A DNA stretch of 51,191 nt, taken from positions 1-51,191 of the forward strand of contig JAADVB010000129.1 in the NCBI GenBank assembly GCA_023334545.1, read 5' to 3'. Shown in pieces: positions 9,777-19,643 of this stretch. The DNA comes from Salisapilia sapeloensis. Its lineage: Eukaryota > Oomycota > Peronosporomycetes > Peronosporales > Salisapiliaceae. Under the pieces are notes generated by a model. The model saw nothing but the letters and a program-made list of their open reading frames with translations, was not told where the DNA came from and ran no database searches. The first letter of the stretch is position 1. Each line of letters opens with the position of its first letter. A program made the position numbers and the translations under genes.

Positions 9777-10253
9777 ATGGCGATGCGAAGTGGAGTCGTG
9801 CGTCTAGCGGAGGCTGGCCGCGTCGCGAGTAACCGGCAGCTACGTCGTCGAGCTCGGCACCCGGCCCGCCATCGCGCGATGGTCAAGGATCAGGAAGCGA
9901 ATCCGGTTGTGGCGGACGCGACGCCACTCAAGTACGAGCCGACGTACGAGCCTCCGCAAGTGAGCTTTAATGGCTGGTCGCCTGCTCCATCGGAGCCTGT
10001 ACGCACGGACCTGCCGTTCCAGGTGAAGCGCACGGCCCTAGGTCAGCAATTGCCCGTGTACCGGGACTTTCGCAACGGCCGGACGCGCGTGCTGACGCAG
10101 CTCCGTCGGTTCCGTGGCGACGAAAGCGAGCTCGCGAGTGAGATGAGCAAGGTGTGTCATGGTGCAGAGGTGATGCAGCGTCCAGGTCGGTTGGAAGTCG
10201 TCGGGGACTACGCGTCGGACGTTCGCAAGTGGCTCGTCGGCCTTGGCTTTTAG
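9777..10253 (+). CDS. MRPL49: Mitochondrial large-subunit ribosomal protein mL49
   Basis: A 158-residue intronless protein. A basic presequence-like N-terminus (residues 1-35, very Arg-rich) precedes a core with LPFQVKRTALGQQLPVYRDF, then TQLRRFRGD and a C-terminal WLVGLGF. This is the mL49/Img2 pattern ('LPF.V.RT....LPVY.D...g.....T..r...GD ... v..wL...GF'). The protein is part of the mitochondrial large ribosomal subunit. It is divergent from syntaxin 5 and convergent with the ARID gene, with 62 bp between stop codons. Confidence 0.88.
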   Translation: MAMRSGVVRLAEAGRVASNRQLRRRARHPARHRAMVKDQEANPVVADATPLKYEPTYEPPQVSFNGWSPAPSEPVRTDLPFQVKRTALGQQLPVYRDFRNGRTRVLTQLRRFRGDESELASEMSKVCHGAEVMQRPGRLEVVGDYASDVRKWLVGLGF

Positions 10254-10315
10254 ACGCTTAGACGAAACGAACACGAATACAGCGACCAGCGTCTCTTTTT
10301 TTCTTTCTCTTGTCA

Positions 10316-12106
10316 TTAAAGCGAGTGCATGCCGTAGACGTCTGCCATGACATTGTTCAAAATATCCGCCACGCTCTTATCTGCACATGCAGCTAACGCT
10401 AGCTCTTGCTCAATGTCAACAAAGTATGGAAACGTCCGGCGATCCATGCTGACGTTACTAAGTGTAGCGACTGCCATGCGTGCTGCTTCCGGTCTCCCGA
10501 TACACGAAGTGAGGAGCATGGCGATGCGTTGGAGGCAGAACGGGTGCTGTGCGAGTCGCATCTATCATATCGTTAGTCCTGCGTCGAGCTCTAGGGACAA
10601 GGGACAATGATACCTTGGCGTCTGCTGCGTCCGAGAGGCGGAAGAGGACTTCGAGGGCAGCGTCCCGCACCTCGTGGTCGATGGCGTCGTCTCCCTGCCC
10701 GACCTTTTCTCCCTCTGGGTTCACGTATACGAGGCCGACGCCAGAGGCCATGGGGACGTCCCACGGCGCCGGCCACGAGCTGTCTTCGTCGTCCTCCATC
10801 TCCTCTTCGCTCTCACCGTCGACGCGATGGGCGTCAAAGTCCATGGGCGTGACGGCCAAGAGCGACACAAGTCGATGGAAGAAGCCTTCGTCCTGCAAAC
10901 TAGCGCTTTGCGCCAGCAGCGGACGTAGCGAAGGGTTCCTACTGCTGCTGGTCAAGAGCTCCAAGGCTCTTAAGACGACTGAGCGTCTCCTACTGACCTT
11001 GACAAGTCGACAGCACTGCTGTAGCAAGAGTTCAAGCGGCAGCATGTCATCCTTTTGCCATAAATGCGCCGACAGGTTGTAGTTTGGATGCCACGCATGG
11101 ACTTGGAGATGCGGATTGAGCTTGAGAAAGTCGATTTTCTTCCCGACGTTGCACAGAATGTCGAGTGCATGGTCTCCAATCTCGTCAGTCCCGACGCCGA
11201 GTTTGCGTAGGAGGAGCATGAGCAACAGAAGCAGATCGTCATGTAACGCCATGTGTCGCTGATTCGCGTCCTGCATGCTGAGGTTCCGGAGGATGTTGAG
11301 GAGGAGGAGCGCTTTGCCTCGCTGGAGCTCCTCTTGCCCAACGTCGCTGCGGGTGTTTAGCAGTCGGTCGCGAGTGGACTTGTTGTCTGCTAGTAGCTGG
11401 CAGGAACAGATCTGGCGGTACAAGGCGTCTAGGAGCTCCGGTGCCATGTCCAGGAGCAGCGGATCCTGCTCTTCCTGCGACGAGGAGCCGTACGAGAGAG
11501 CTGTGAGGATACTGACTGCTCGGAGAGAGTCTTTGGGTGCATTGCTATCGAGAGCTAAGAGGAGACCTTTTAAACTACCGAAATCAGGCGGCTGAGCGAC
11601 CTTGAGACGCTTGTTATGTGTTGGCAAGGGTGTGCCAGTGCCGTTGGAAGCTTGCTGGAGGTCTTGGATAGTGGCGAGCTGTTCGGGAGACCTCTTGACA
11701 CCTTTGGTGGTGGATGGCAACGGGACGTCTCGACCGAAGAGCTGCTTTTCCTCGAATGCGTAGAGGAATCTGGATCAAAGCGGATGAGACGATGCTACCT
11801 GTTTGTGGATACAGGGATGTACCTGTGGTAGTGGGAGGCTAGTTGATACGGCATGACGTCTGCATTGACGGCGGTCTTGACTTCTTGCCATGCTTTCCGG
11901 TCGCAGACAGCAGCATACCCGCCTCGACGCACGACTTCGTCATAGAGCTGGAGCCAGTCGATGGCGGGTGACTTAGGCAGATTCTGGAGCAACTGACTTT
12001 CCCCACGGCCGTCTAGAAAAGTTCGGAGGTCCGTGAGAAGCTGCTCCTTGGCGGCATTGCCCCGAATCCGCTGCTGGAGCGCCGAGAGCGCCGTCGGCTC
12101 AGACAT
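10316..12106 (-). CDS. ARID-domain chromatin protein with armadillo-like region
   Basis: Three exons, 12106..11823, 11769..10614 and 10561..10316, give 561 residues; both introns are about 53 nt. Residues 15-105 form an ARID/BRIGHT domain: WLQLYDEVVRRGGY, then W..V, and LASHYHRFLYAFEE formed exactly across the first splice. A short basic linker (KGVKRSPEQ) is followed by a helical armadillo-like region running to the C-terminus (LLLLNILRNLSMQDANQRHM; MAVATLSNVSMD). ARID followed by such repeats is the layout of ARID2/BAF200 and yeast Rsc9, subunits of SWI/SNF-type remodellers; the family assignment beyond ARID is inference. There is an acidic insert (EEEMEDDEDS) between repeats. Confidence 0.75.
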
Positions 12107-12443
12107 GACGATAGCTTGTTTCGACGTCGGTTGTTCGTTCGAGGCACCGATTCCGTGCTTGTAGAAAAATGGATCATCATCAAGTGTTGGTGTTTATATG
12201 AGACACTTTGGAGGATATCGAGGCATTTATTATCGATGGGATTATAGAATTTGGAAATAGATACAAGATATATGGAAAGATTGGATTTGTTGTTGAGATG
12301 GGTATTGACCCGGAATGGTGGCATGGGCGTTCTGAAGGTACAGGAGGTGGAGCATATCCCTCGATAGTCGGTAACTCTATTACACATGGCTTCAGAATCT
12401 CTAATGGTCGTTACGCTCGACTTGATAACTGCTCCCTCCGTCC
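12107..12443 (+). other. Divergent intergenic region, no gene seen
   Basis: This 337-bp gap lies between the starts of the ARID gene (minus) and the Rab gene (plus). It is A/T-richer than its flanks. A 79-codon frame across it begins at a TTG and runs into the Rab start in another frame; it has no recognisable features. The gap probably holds two promoters. Confidence 0.5.
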
Positions 12444-13472
12444 ATGACAATGGCGACGAATACGTCTACACAAGATGAAGGAGTGCTAGATGTCGTTTCT
12501 CTATTTAGTAAGTCATCCGCCAAGTTTCTCCATCGTCGGCAATCACTTCGATCTGAAATGACGGAAACTTCGTCGGATGCTTCACCGTTGCTACGGACAA
12601 AGTCTGAGCCTCCATTACAACCGGAAGACATTGCGAGCATGGATATTTCAGAAGTGAATCGAAGGCTAGCAGAGTTGGAGAATGCAGGAGCTCCGACGAC
12701 GAATGACATTCGAGATCTATTGGACGACTACGGCTCTCTCTCCAGTTCCTACGATGAAAGCGAGAGCGATGATGAGCCGGAGGAAGTCATCTTCAAAGTA
12801 CTTGTCGTTGGAAATGCACGATGTGGAAAGTCTAGTCTCATTAGGCAGTATGTCTCCCATTCGTTTCTAGACGAGTACATTTCGACGATTGGTGCCGACT
12901 TTATCGAAAAGCCGATCGAGTACTCCTCAGACCTCCGGATCAAGCTCCAGCTATGGGATATCGCCGGACAGGATCGATTCGCAAAGCTCACGAGAGCATA
13001 CTTTCGTGAAGCTCGAGGCGCCGTCATCGTGTGTGACTTGACAAGAGAGAACACTGTTGAGGCGGTGGACACTTGGAAGAAAGAGTTGGACGCGTGCTCG
13101 ATGACGCAATCCGAGCAACGCAAGCTTCCGGTCGTTCTCATGGGCAACAAGAGCGACTTGCTCACAGACCCGATGAGTGCCATAGCTCTAGGCGTGAATA
13201 TGCAAAAATGTGTGTCTGCTAATGGCATCCTCGAGTGGTTCCGAGTGTCTGCCAAGCAAGGAGACCACGTAGACGAAGGTTTTCGATGTTTAATCGATCG
13301 CATGGTCTCGGAGTTTTACACGGAGAGGAAGCAAGCATCGCCAGTGGCGCTCCCAGAGGATAGTAGAAGCCAGTTGGGTGATCGTACGGACGTCATTCGA
13401 CTGAGTGACACGAGTAGGAAGCCTGCATCTGTCGCAGGAGGATTTAAAAGTAGTGGATGTGAATGCAATTGA
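12444..13472 (+). CDS. Rab32-like small GTPase with long N-terminal extension
   Basis: An intronless 342-residue protein. Residues about 115-290 form a complete Rab G domain: P-loop GNARCGKSS, switch I STIGADF, WDIAGQDRF, GNKSD and VSAKQG. The WDIAGQ box (instead of WDTAGQ) is the signature of the Rab32/38 group, which acts in trafficking to lysosome-related organelles and mitochondria-associated membranes. Two things are unusual. A Ser/acidic N-terminal extension of about 112 residues has no domain I recognise. The C-terminus ends CECN, so the two cysteines are one residue short of a terminal CXC and could be read as a CaaX box. Insertions between NKSD and SAK lengthen the domain. It is convergent with MED18, with only 31 bp between stops. 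Confidence 0.85.
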   Translation: MTMATNTSTQDEGVLDVVSLFSKSSAKFLHRRQSLRSEMTETSSDASPLLRTKSEPPLQPEDIASMDISEVNRRLAELENAGAPTTNDIRDLLDDYGSLSSSYDESESDDEPEEVIFKVLVVGNARCGKSSLIRQYVSHSFLDEYISTIGADFIEKPIEYSSDLRIKLQLWDIAGQDRFAKLTRAYFREARGAVIVCDLTRENTVEAVDTWKKELDACSMTQSEQRKLPVVLMGNKSDLLTDPMSAIALGVNMQKCVSANGILEWFRVSAKQGDHVDEGFRCLIDRMVSEFYTERKQASPVALPEDSRSQLGDRTDVIRLSDTSRKPASVAGGFKSSGCECN

Positions 13473-13503
13473 AAGGAAAAGATACTTGTGTTATTCAGTT
13501 CGT

Positions 13504-14322
13504 CTACTGTCTAGGACGCTTCCGACGTACTTCAGCAGCAAGTGTCGCTGTGGAGTGGAGGATCTCGTTGCCTTCCGACGGTCGCTCGACAAAGTACGGA
13601 TCCAAGTCCGCCGCGAATCGACGTAGGCGCTGGGAAGCTTCGTCCAGTCGTTCGTCTGTGGTCAAAGCCCACATCTCGACTAGCAAAGCTTCTACGCGGA
13701 GGTTTTCTAGATCGACCATCCTGTACTCGTCCTTTTCATCCACGTTGTCCAGCGCCTTCATGCGCGTCACTTCGATCGTCAGTCCATTCGGCAGCTGCCA
13801 TCGAGTGCCTAGACGCATGTACCGATAGCTGTGGCGGAAGCCCAAGGTAGACAAAAAGGAACGCACGTTCTGACTGACGGAGACGGCCGTGTGGCTACGG
13901 AAGGGCACACCTAGCGCGGCACTACCAGTCGCTTGCTCCGCCACTTTCTTGCGTTCCCACCGACCAATGTATCTCATCTCCCACTTCTGTCCATCATCCG
14001 CAGGTGCCTCCACAGGCTCACCTTGGAAAGTAGGGCTACCTGCGAGGATGTGTCGTGCTCGGATCTCATAATGAGGCACGCCTTGGATGTACTGTGGGCA
14101 TCGGTCGTCGAAATTGTACACATACTCCTTGTAGGCGATTTTTTCCTTGACTACGCTTTCTCCACATAACCCTCGCAGACGCTCAACCATGTCCGGGTAC
14201 TGGTCGAACTTGACTTCCCCCTGCAAAATGCACTCGAAGCTCTTCCCTGGCCGCGCCATCGCGAAGCCTCGAGTTGTGTCCTTGCTGCGACCTGATCGAA
14301 GACTTTTACCTTCGGAGAACAT
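13504..14322 (-). CDS. MED18: Mediator complex subunit 18
   Basis: Intronless, 272 residues from the ATG at 14322; an in-frame ATG at 14259 (MARPGKSFE) is a possible alternative start. The N-terminal block FECILQGEVKFDQYPDMVER followed by LRGLCG matches the human MED18 'EYLLQGSVLDHSLESLIHRL..LRGLC' start. YEIRARHIL and WEMRYIGRWE correspond to 'LRARRS...WHLRYLGQPE', and FLSTLGFRHSYRY to 'FLMEMGFRMDHEF'. MED18 forms the movable jaw of the Mediator head with MED20 and contacts RNA polymerase II. Another Mediator subunit, MED9, is found 32 kb downstream. Confidence 0.85.
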   Translation of the reverse strand: MFSEGKSLRSGRSKDTTRGFAMARPGKSFECILQGEVKFDQYPDMVERLRGLCGESVVKEKIAYKEYVYNFDDRCPQYIQGVPHYEIRARHILAGSPTFQGEPVEAPADDGQKWEMRYIGRWERKKVAEQATGSAALGVPFRSHTAVSVSQNVRSFLSTLGFRHSYRYMRLGTRWQLPNGLTIEVTRMKALDNVDEKDEYRMVDLENLRVEALLVEMWALTTDERLDEASQRLRRFAADLDPYFVERPSEGNEILHSTATLAAEVRRKRPRQ

Positions 14323-14468
14323 TATAACGAGAAAAACAACTTGAAGTGAGGAAGAGCTATGAGAGTCATTTTCTTAGTTCATTGCTACTGGTAACTCGTG
14401 GAAATGTGGCTACTTGCACCTCTGTATTACTTATTACTAGACCATCTTTAATCTAAGATAGTCTAATG

Positions 14469-15832
14469 CTATACAACAATGGTGGAAGGCTCATTCCGTG
14501 TAGTTTCATCTTCGATACGTTCAGGGCTCATGCTCCTCTTGCGGTACTTGGCTCTCATCTCTCTCTCGTCATTCGCCTGGTGGCGTCTAGCAATGACGTC
14601 CAGATCCTCTTCACTCGCGTCGTCTCGACTAGTCCTCTCCTCTTCATCCGACGAACTAAGCGTCTGTGTCGTAAGACTCTCTTCATCTTCATCGCGACTA
14701 CTCTTCTTCCCATCGCCCTCTCGAATGCACTGCCACTCGACTCGGAAGACGTTCCAGAGCACTCGTCGAACGACTTCTGCTACTTGAGATACCATTTTAA
14801 AGTCCACACCTAGATGCGTCCAGTCCCACCACTTGGACGCCCAGACGATCCGCAAGGCAAAGTCCACGGCGATGGCCATGTAGTACTTGGTCGATTGCTT
14901 GTACACGAGTTTCCGTCGTAGAAACTTGACTTTGGACGGTAGTCGAGGCTGTCCTAGTCCCCAATCCATCACGACGTCCCAGAGGAACGAGTAGAGGCTG
15001 TTGAAGACAGCAGCGCAGAGGAAGAGCGTCGAGTTGTCCGAGATGAACGTGGAAACTTGGGGTGCCGCGCCGACGAAGATGACGACGAGGCTGGACATGT
15101 ACTTGATTGTATTGAGGAGGTGTAGGAACCGGTCGTTGGAGTTGTTCGTGCGCTGGAAGGAGAGGATGCATTGGACGGCACGCATGACGTAGGGTGCGCC
15201 AGCGACCAAGTAGGGCAGAACGTAGTGTTTCATTTTGGATTGGTAGGCGTCACGTAGTAGAGCAGGGTCTTCCTGGTTAAAAGTATGGGCTAGGAGCAAT
15301 ACAGCGACAGATACGTCTTGTAGAAACTTGGAGAGACTCGTGAGTCCATCGGCGACAAAGACCTCGACGAACGGCGTCGGGAGTGACGACTTGTCGAATG
15401 GCCACATGCAGTTGGCTAGACACGAGTTAGCTATGTTTCAAGTAGTTTGGAGTGTATAGATGTACCTAGTCGACGCAATAGGAAGAAGCGAGCTCTCCGA
15501 TGGAGGACGTCAAAGGGACAGAGGAGGAGCATCCCGGCACCGATGCAGTACGTAATCAGCATGACTTCCATCCGGAATTCACTCACGCCAAAGTCACTTC
15601 CTCTCCGCCATGCTTCGACGACAAATAGAGCTGTCTGGAGACTTAGTAGCAAGGCTGCAAAGCATGCGACAGCGAGTGCCGACGGGACTTCCTCCGGTCG
15701 AAGATCAAGTACTTGATCGAACGGGAGTTTGTATTTCCGAAAGACACGTAGATTCCAGGCCAATCCGAAGAGGAATACATTGACGGCGAGTGGACCGACC
15801 ATAAAGTACCATATATTCACCGCCGTGTCCAT
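14469..15832 (-). CDS. EXS-domain (ERD1/XPR1-type) membrane protein without SPX
   Basis: Two exons, 15832..15466 and 15415..14469, joined across a 50-nt intron (phase 1), give 437 residues. Several membrane helices are followed by the EXS region: CMWPFDKSSLPTPFVEVFVA, DGLTSLSKFLQDV, YVMRAVQCILSFQR and WDVVMDWGL. These are the conserved features of XPR1/SYG1/ERD1 phosphate exporters. There is no N-terminal SPX domain; the protein starts directly in the membrane part, like yeast Erd1, which acts in Golgi phosphate recycling and glycoprotein retention. The C-terminal 80 residues are acidic and Ser/Arg-rich. Substrate and location are inferred from the family. Confidence 0.85.
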
Positions 15833-15970
15833 CTTGTCGAGACTTGACGGCGTGCTACGTGGAGAAGAGCAAATGCACTTGGTTTCAGTATGCGACGTGT
15901 ACCATGGTAATCTGAGCTGTTACTTGAGCCAATCAAATGGGCATAATGGATCGAATCAGACATGGAATTT

Positions 15971-16825
15971 CTATTTACGTGGCTGGATCGCGTTGGCGGT
16001 ATGAATAAGACCAAGCATGTCGTCGTGGATACTACCGCAATTGTTACTTGCTACGACGTGACGAGTCGTTAACTCGAAGTTGCTGCCGTCGCTGTTGGAG
16101 ACGCGCCCGCCGGCTTCAGAGACGAGGAGTGTCCCGGCAGCAACGTCCCACGCGTTCAGATCGAGCTCGAAGAAACCAGTGTGGCGGCCACAGGCTGTCC
16201 AGGCGAGTTCTAGAGCAGAGGCTCCTTGTAGTCGCAGACCACGGCATTTGGATGAGAAGTGGTCTGCGACCGAGAGCATGGGGAGTCGGACGCTGTCTTT
16301 CGTGCCGATGCCAAAGGCGAGGAGCGCTTCTTCGATCGTCTGCTCGGAGCTGACGTTCATGGGCGTGTCGTTGAGGTAAGCTCCCTTGCCCTTGGCAGCG
16401 GAGAAGAGTTCATTTCGGTAAGGGTCGAGGATGACGCCGACGACGACCTCGCCTTGATGGGCACAAGCGACGCTGACGACGCTCGCAGGTCGGTGGTGGA
16501 CAAAGTTGGTGGTGCCATCAATCGGATCGACGATCCATAGCCATTCCTTGGACTTCATCTCCTCCATAGCTTTCGCAGACGCTTCACTCCCAGGGGGAAC
16601 GTCCTCTTCCCCTAGGAATTCATGTTCTGGGAAGTGCGACTGAATCGTTTCGTACACAAGGTCTTGGCATTGTTTATCGACGACCGTCACGAGGTCATCT
16701 TTATTCGATTTAGTCTTTTCCACACGGGAGCTACTTAAGTGAGCGCGCATGTGCGCCCCCGCTCGTAGCGCTGCCTCCTTGGCGACGTGGAGGAGCTTTT
16801 CGTCCATCTTTGGCCTTGTTGACAT
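15971..16825 (-). CDS. IMPA1: Inositol monophosphatase
   Basis: An intronless 284-residue protein, the usual IMPase length. Metal-site motifs are all present: FLGEED (residues about 73-78), WIVDPIDGTTNFVH (about 97-110) and LNAWDVAAGTLLVSEAGG near the C-terminus. The DDLVTVVDKQCQ helix at about 43-54 also matches the family. The enzyme hydrolyses myo-inositol 1-phosphate using Mg2+ and is Li+-sensitive in relatives, supplying inositol for phosphoinositides. It is divergent from GTP cyclohydrolase II with 125 bp between starts, so the two promoters overlap. Confidence 0.93.
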   Translation of the reverse strand: MSTRPKMDEKLLHVAKEAALRAGAHMRAHLSSSRVEKTKSNKDDLVTVVDKQCQDLVYETIQSHFPEHEFLGEEDVPPGSEASAKAMEEMKSKEWLWIVDPIDGTTNFVHHRPASVVSVACAHQGEVVVGVILDPYRNELFSAAKGKGAYLNDTPMNVSSEQTIEEALLAFGIGTKDSVRLPMLSVADHFSSKCRGLRLQGASALELAWTACGRHTGFFELDLNAWDVAAGTLLVSEAGGRVSNSDGSNFELTTRHVVASNNCGSIHDDMLGLIHTANAIQPRK

Positions 16826-16950
16826 ATACGACGTGGTCGATCTGTCTCGTATTCTTGTGATTGGACAGAAATAGACAAATCAGACGTAACGATTGGATGT
16901 TGACGTAATGCGTGTCGGACGTACTTTCATTATCGAAATTGAGAGGAAAG

Positions 16951-17736
16951 ATGCACGGTCCAGAGACGCCTGGACTTACTTGTTTGGGAGATAACGTGTC
17001 GACGGCGTTCGTGGCCGAGACGAGATTGCCGACCAAGGATGGCGTGTATCGTATGCGCGCGTATCGAGCGAAAGGGTCGCTACGAGAGTCGGAACCCATT
17101 GCGATGGTCTCGGGAGACGTCCGACAGCAGCAGAATGTGCCCGTGAGGGTGCACGACCAGTGTCTCACGTCCGAAGTCTTTGGTAGTCTCAAATGCGACT
17201 GCAAAGACCAGCTCGACTTTGCCCATCGGTACACGCGCAAGCACGGTGGTGTCGTCATTTATATGCCGCAAGAAGGTCGTGGCATCGGATTGGCGAATAA
17301 GGTCATGGCGTATGCGCAACAGGAACAGGGCATGGATACAGTTGACGCCAACCGCGTGCTAGGGTTTGACGATGACTATCGATCGTATGAACCCGTGAAA
17401 GCGATTCTAGAAGACTTGGAGATCCAGAGCATTCAGCTCTTGACGAACAATCCGAGAAAGGTGCGTCTGCTAACGGAGTTGGGCATCAACATCTCGGGTC
17501 GACTGCCGGTGATTATGAAGGGCGGAGAGCACAGTCAAAAGTATTTGGATACGAAAGCCGCACGAATGGACCATTTCTTGCCAGCCGACACGGTCATGGT
17601 CACGTCGGATGAAGAGTCACTTACGGACGAGAGTCAGGACGAGGATGAGCTGGCGGATCCGACGCCTGTGGCACAGCCATCGAAACGAGCAAAGGCACCC
17701 ATGTGGTGTATAGGGATTTATTCCCCGGAAGGATAG
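16951..17736 (+). CDS. RIB1: GTP cyclohydrolase II (riboflavin biosynthesis)
   Basis: The frame is open back to a GTG at 16912, but the first ATG is at 16951 (MHGPETPGL), giving 261 residues. The RibA core is complete: zinc ligands in CLTSEVFGSLKCDCKDQL, then YMPQEGRGIGLANK, DANRVLGF and LLTNNPRKV. It converts GTP to 2,5-diamino-6-ribosylamino-pyrimidinone phosphate, the first step of riboflavin synthesis. It is a stand-alone RibA; the DHBP synthase half found fused in plants and many bacteria is absent. The C-terminal 45 residues are acidic, ending in a short basic tail, and lie outside the catalytic domain. Confidence 0.92.
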   Translation: MHGPETPGLTCLGDNVSTAFVAETRLPTKDGVYRMRAYRAKGSLRESEPIAMVSGDVRQQQNVPVRVHDQCLTSEVFGSLKCDCKDQLDFAHRYTRKHGGVVIYMPQEGRGIGLANKVMAYAQQEQGMDTVDANRVLGFDDDYRSYEPVKAILEDLEIQSIQLLTNNPRKVRLLTELGINISGRLPVIMKGGEHSQKYLDTKAARMDHFLPADTVMVTSDEESLTDESQDEDELADPTPVAQPSKRAKAPMWCIGIYSPEG

Positions 17737-17946
17737 AGGCATACGTAGAGGGTGTACGCTTTTTGGAAAGAGGAGGAGAAAGTAGTGTTTAAAATTAAGG
17801 AAGAACCAACTTACCATGCCATGCCGCGTGCGCTTCTTCGTCCTGCTTGCCCATCTCTTGTCCACTGACCAATCGGAAGCGTCCAACTGGCGCTTTTGAA
17901 CCAATCGGAAAGTCGCGCAGAGGATACTTTTAGACTAGAAATCGAT

Positions 17947-18366
17947 ATGCTCGACGATAATCGGCGCATCGGGACGCTGCTCCTCGGCATCGGCTTCGTC
18001 TTCCTCGCGCTTGGCGTCATGATGTTCTTTGACGCCGCCATGCTGGCGCTTGGAGACGTGCTCTTTTTGAGCGGCGTGGCGCTCACGATCGGCCCATCAC
18101 GTACCTTTCGCTTCTTCACACGCAAGGAGCGATGGCGTGGGATCGCGTGTTTCTTTGGTGGCATGGCACTTGTGCTATTGCGAGTGCCGATGATCGGCAT
18201 GTTCATCCAAGGCTTTGGCTTCATCAACCTCTTTGGTTCCTTCTTCCCTGTCGCCGTCGCGTTTTTGCGCCAAACGCCCGTCATCGGCCATGTCCTCGAG
18301 ATGCCGTACATCTCGGACACTGTCGACAGGTTGGCTGGAGTGACCAAGCGAGGATATCAAGTATAG
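17947..18366 (+). CDS. GOLT1B: Golgi transport protein GOT1
   Basis: A 139-residue intronless protein with four hydrophobic segments, starting [20 protein letters not shown]. The DDNRRIG start, [10 protein letters not shown], the [14 protein letters not shown] stretch and [15 protein letters not shown] are diagnostic of the Got1 family. Length matches relatives (138 residues in human GOT1B). Got1 is a Golgi tetraspanning protein that assists fusion of ER-derived vesicles and interacts genetically with Sed5/syntaxin 5, which is also encoded in this window about 8 kb away. A TTG-initiated extension upstream is unlikely. Confidence 0.92.
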   Translation: MLDDNRRIGTLLLGIGFVFLALGVMMFFDAAMLALGDVLFLSGVALTIGPSRTFRFFTRKERWRGIACFFGGMALVLLRVPMIGMFIQGFGFINLFGSFFPVAVAFLRQTPVIGHVLEMPYISDTVDRLAGVTKRGYQV

Positions 18367-18411
18367 GACTTGACAAGCAGACGTAGGACATGTGATAAAA
18401 CAAAGACTACA

Positions 18412-19513
18412 TTATGATAGACTCGTTGGCATTTGGTTGTTTACAGGCTCTCGATGTCTCCGAGCTTTGTCGTGAGCATCAGGGAGATGCTGCTTGCTAA
18501 ATAGAATCTTTCGCTTGCTACGAGCACTATGCAAGACCATGGGTGCAGACTCGCTGATACTCGCCAATGGAGTTTTCGTGCGCAGTGGAGCGATGCTAAT
18601 CTTAGACTCTAGCTGCAGTCGCCAGCGAGAGACGCCGAGAACCTGCCATAACGACGGTCGATCTGCTGCACGGCTCCATCGATATGCGACTTGGGACATT
18701 CGCGTCAAGCTTTTTACGTCTGCAAACGATAGAATGTGCTCTCGTAGCGACTGTGACAGGTCTGCATCATTTCCGACTGGCTTGGATAATCGAGGACTGT
18801 CCTTGTGTCGAACGGATAGTTCGCTACGTAGCTCGTCATCTAGCGCTTCGTCTTCAGCCGTATCACCGAAACAGTTCCGTCGGTCCACGTCACATTCGCG
18901 ACGCACGAGCAGCGCGATCATACGGATGTGACGCTTTCGGACGGCGTAGAAGAGAGGTGTTTCATCGTCGTCGTTACTGGCGTCGATATCTGCACCTCGA
19001 TCAAGTAGACACTCTGCTACAGAGATACGGTTATGGTAGGCTGCTAGATGCAGTGGAGCTTCGCCAGCGTCATTCCGGTCATTCGGTTTCCACCCGTGTT
19101 TCAAGAGTAGTTCGACTACTGCTAGATGTCCTCTAGCAGATGCATGATGGAGAGGTGTGAAGCCACCCTAGAGATAAAGCGCAGAGATTAGTTAGAGGTT
19201 GTTGGTACAGCACATAAAGTCATACAAGTCCTTTGGATCGTCCCGGATCAATCTCTTCATGTGACAAAAGAGCAGAGACGGTGTGGACGTCTCCAGCCTC
19301 GGCTGACAATAAAAGCTGTTGAGCCATCTCTTCATGCTGGAACCCTAGACTAGGAAAGCTGCTGTCTAGAAGAGATACACCAGCCATATCCCAGGTTTCC
19401 ATAAGATCGTCTTCTTCGCCACCGTCGCTCACGGTGTCCACATGCTCGTCTTCACGATCGTTCTCTTCTCTTATCGAGCTAATACCTCTTCCATCGTCTT
19501 CAGGTCGACTCAT
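18412..19513 (-). CDS. Ankyrin-repeat F-box protein
   Basis: Two exons, 19513..19226 and 19167..18412, joined by a 58-nt intron (phase 0), give 347 residues. After an acidic N-terminus come about four ankyrin repeats: AQQLLLSAEAGDVHTVSALL, then GFTPLHHASARGHLAVVELL, EAPLHLAAYHNRISVAECLL and ETPLFYAVRKRHIRMIALLV. The splice lies exactly before the second repeat's GGFTPLHHA. The C-terminal half contains an F-box: LREHILSFADVKSLTRMSQV followed by RWSRAADRPSLWQVL. Such proteins normally recruit substrates to SCF ubiquitin ligases. No orthologue is recognised, so the substrate is unknown. It is divergent from RED with 130 bp between starts. Confidence 0.8.
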
Positions 19514-19643
19514 TCCAACCTTGAAACATCAAATGGATGACCGCAGAGATATAAATAGCAGCAAGGTAGACGACAATCGATTCTCTTCTTTCATAGCCTT
19601 TCTTTTTTCTTTTCTTTCTTTCGACAACAAAATCGGACACGAA

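Noticed and set aside
12208-12447. 79-codon frame upstream of the Rab gene
   Set aside because: It starts at TTG, has no recognisable content and lies in a promoter region.
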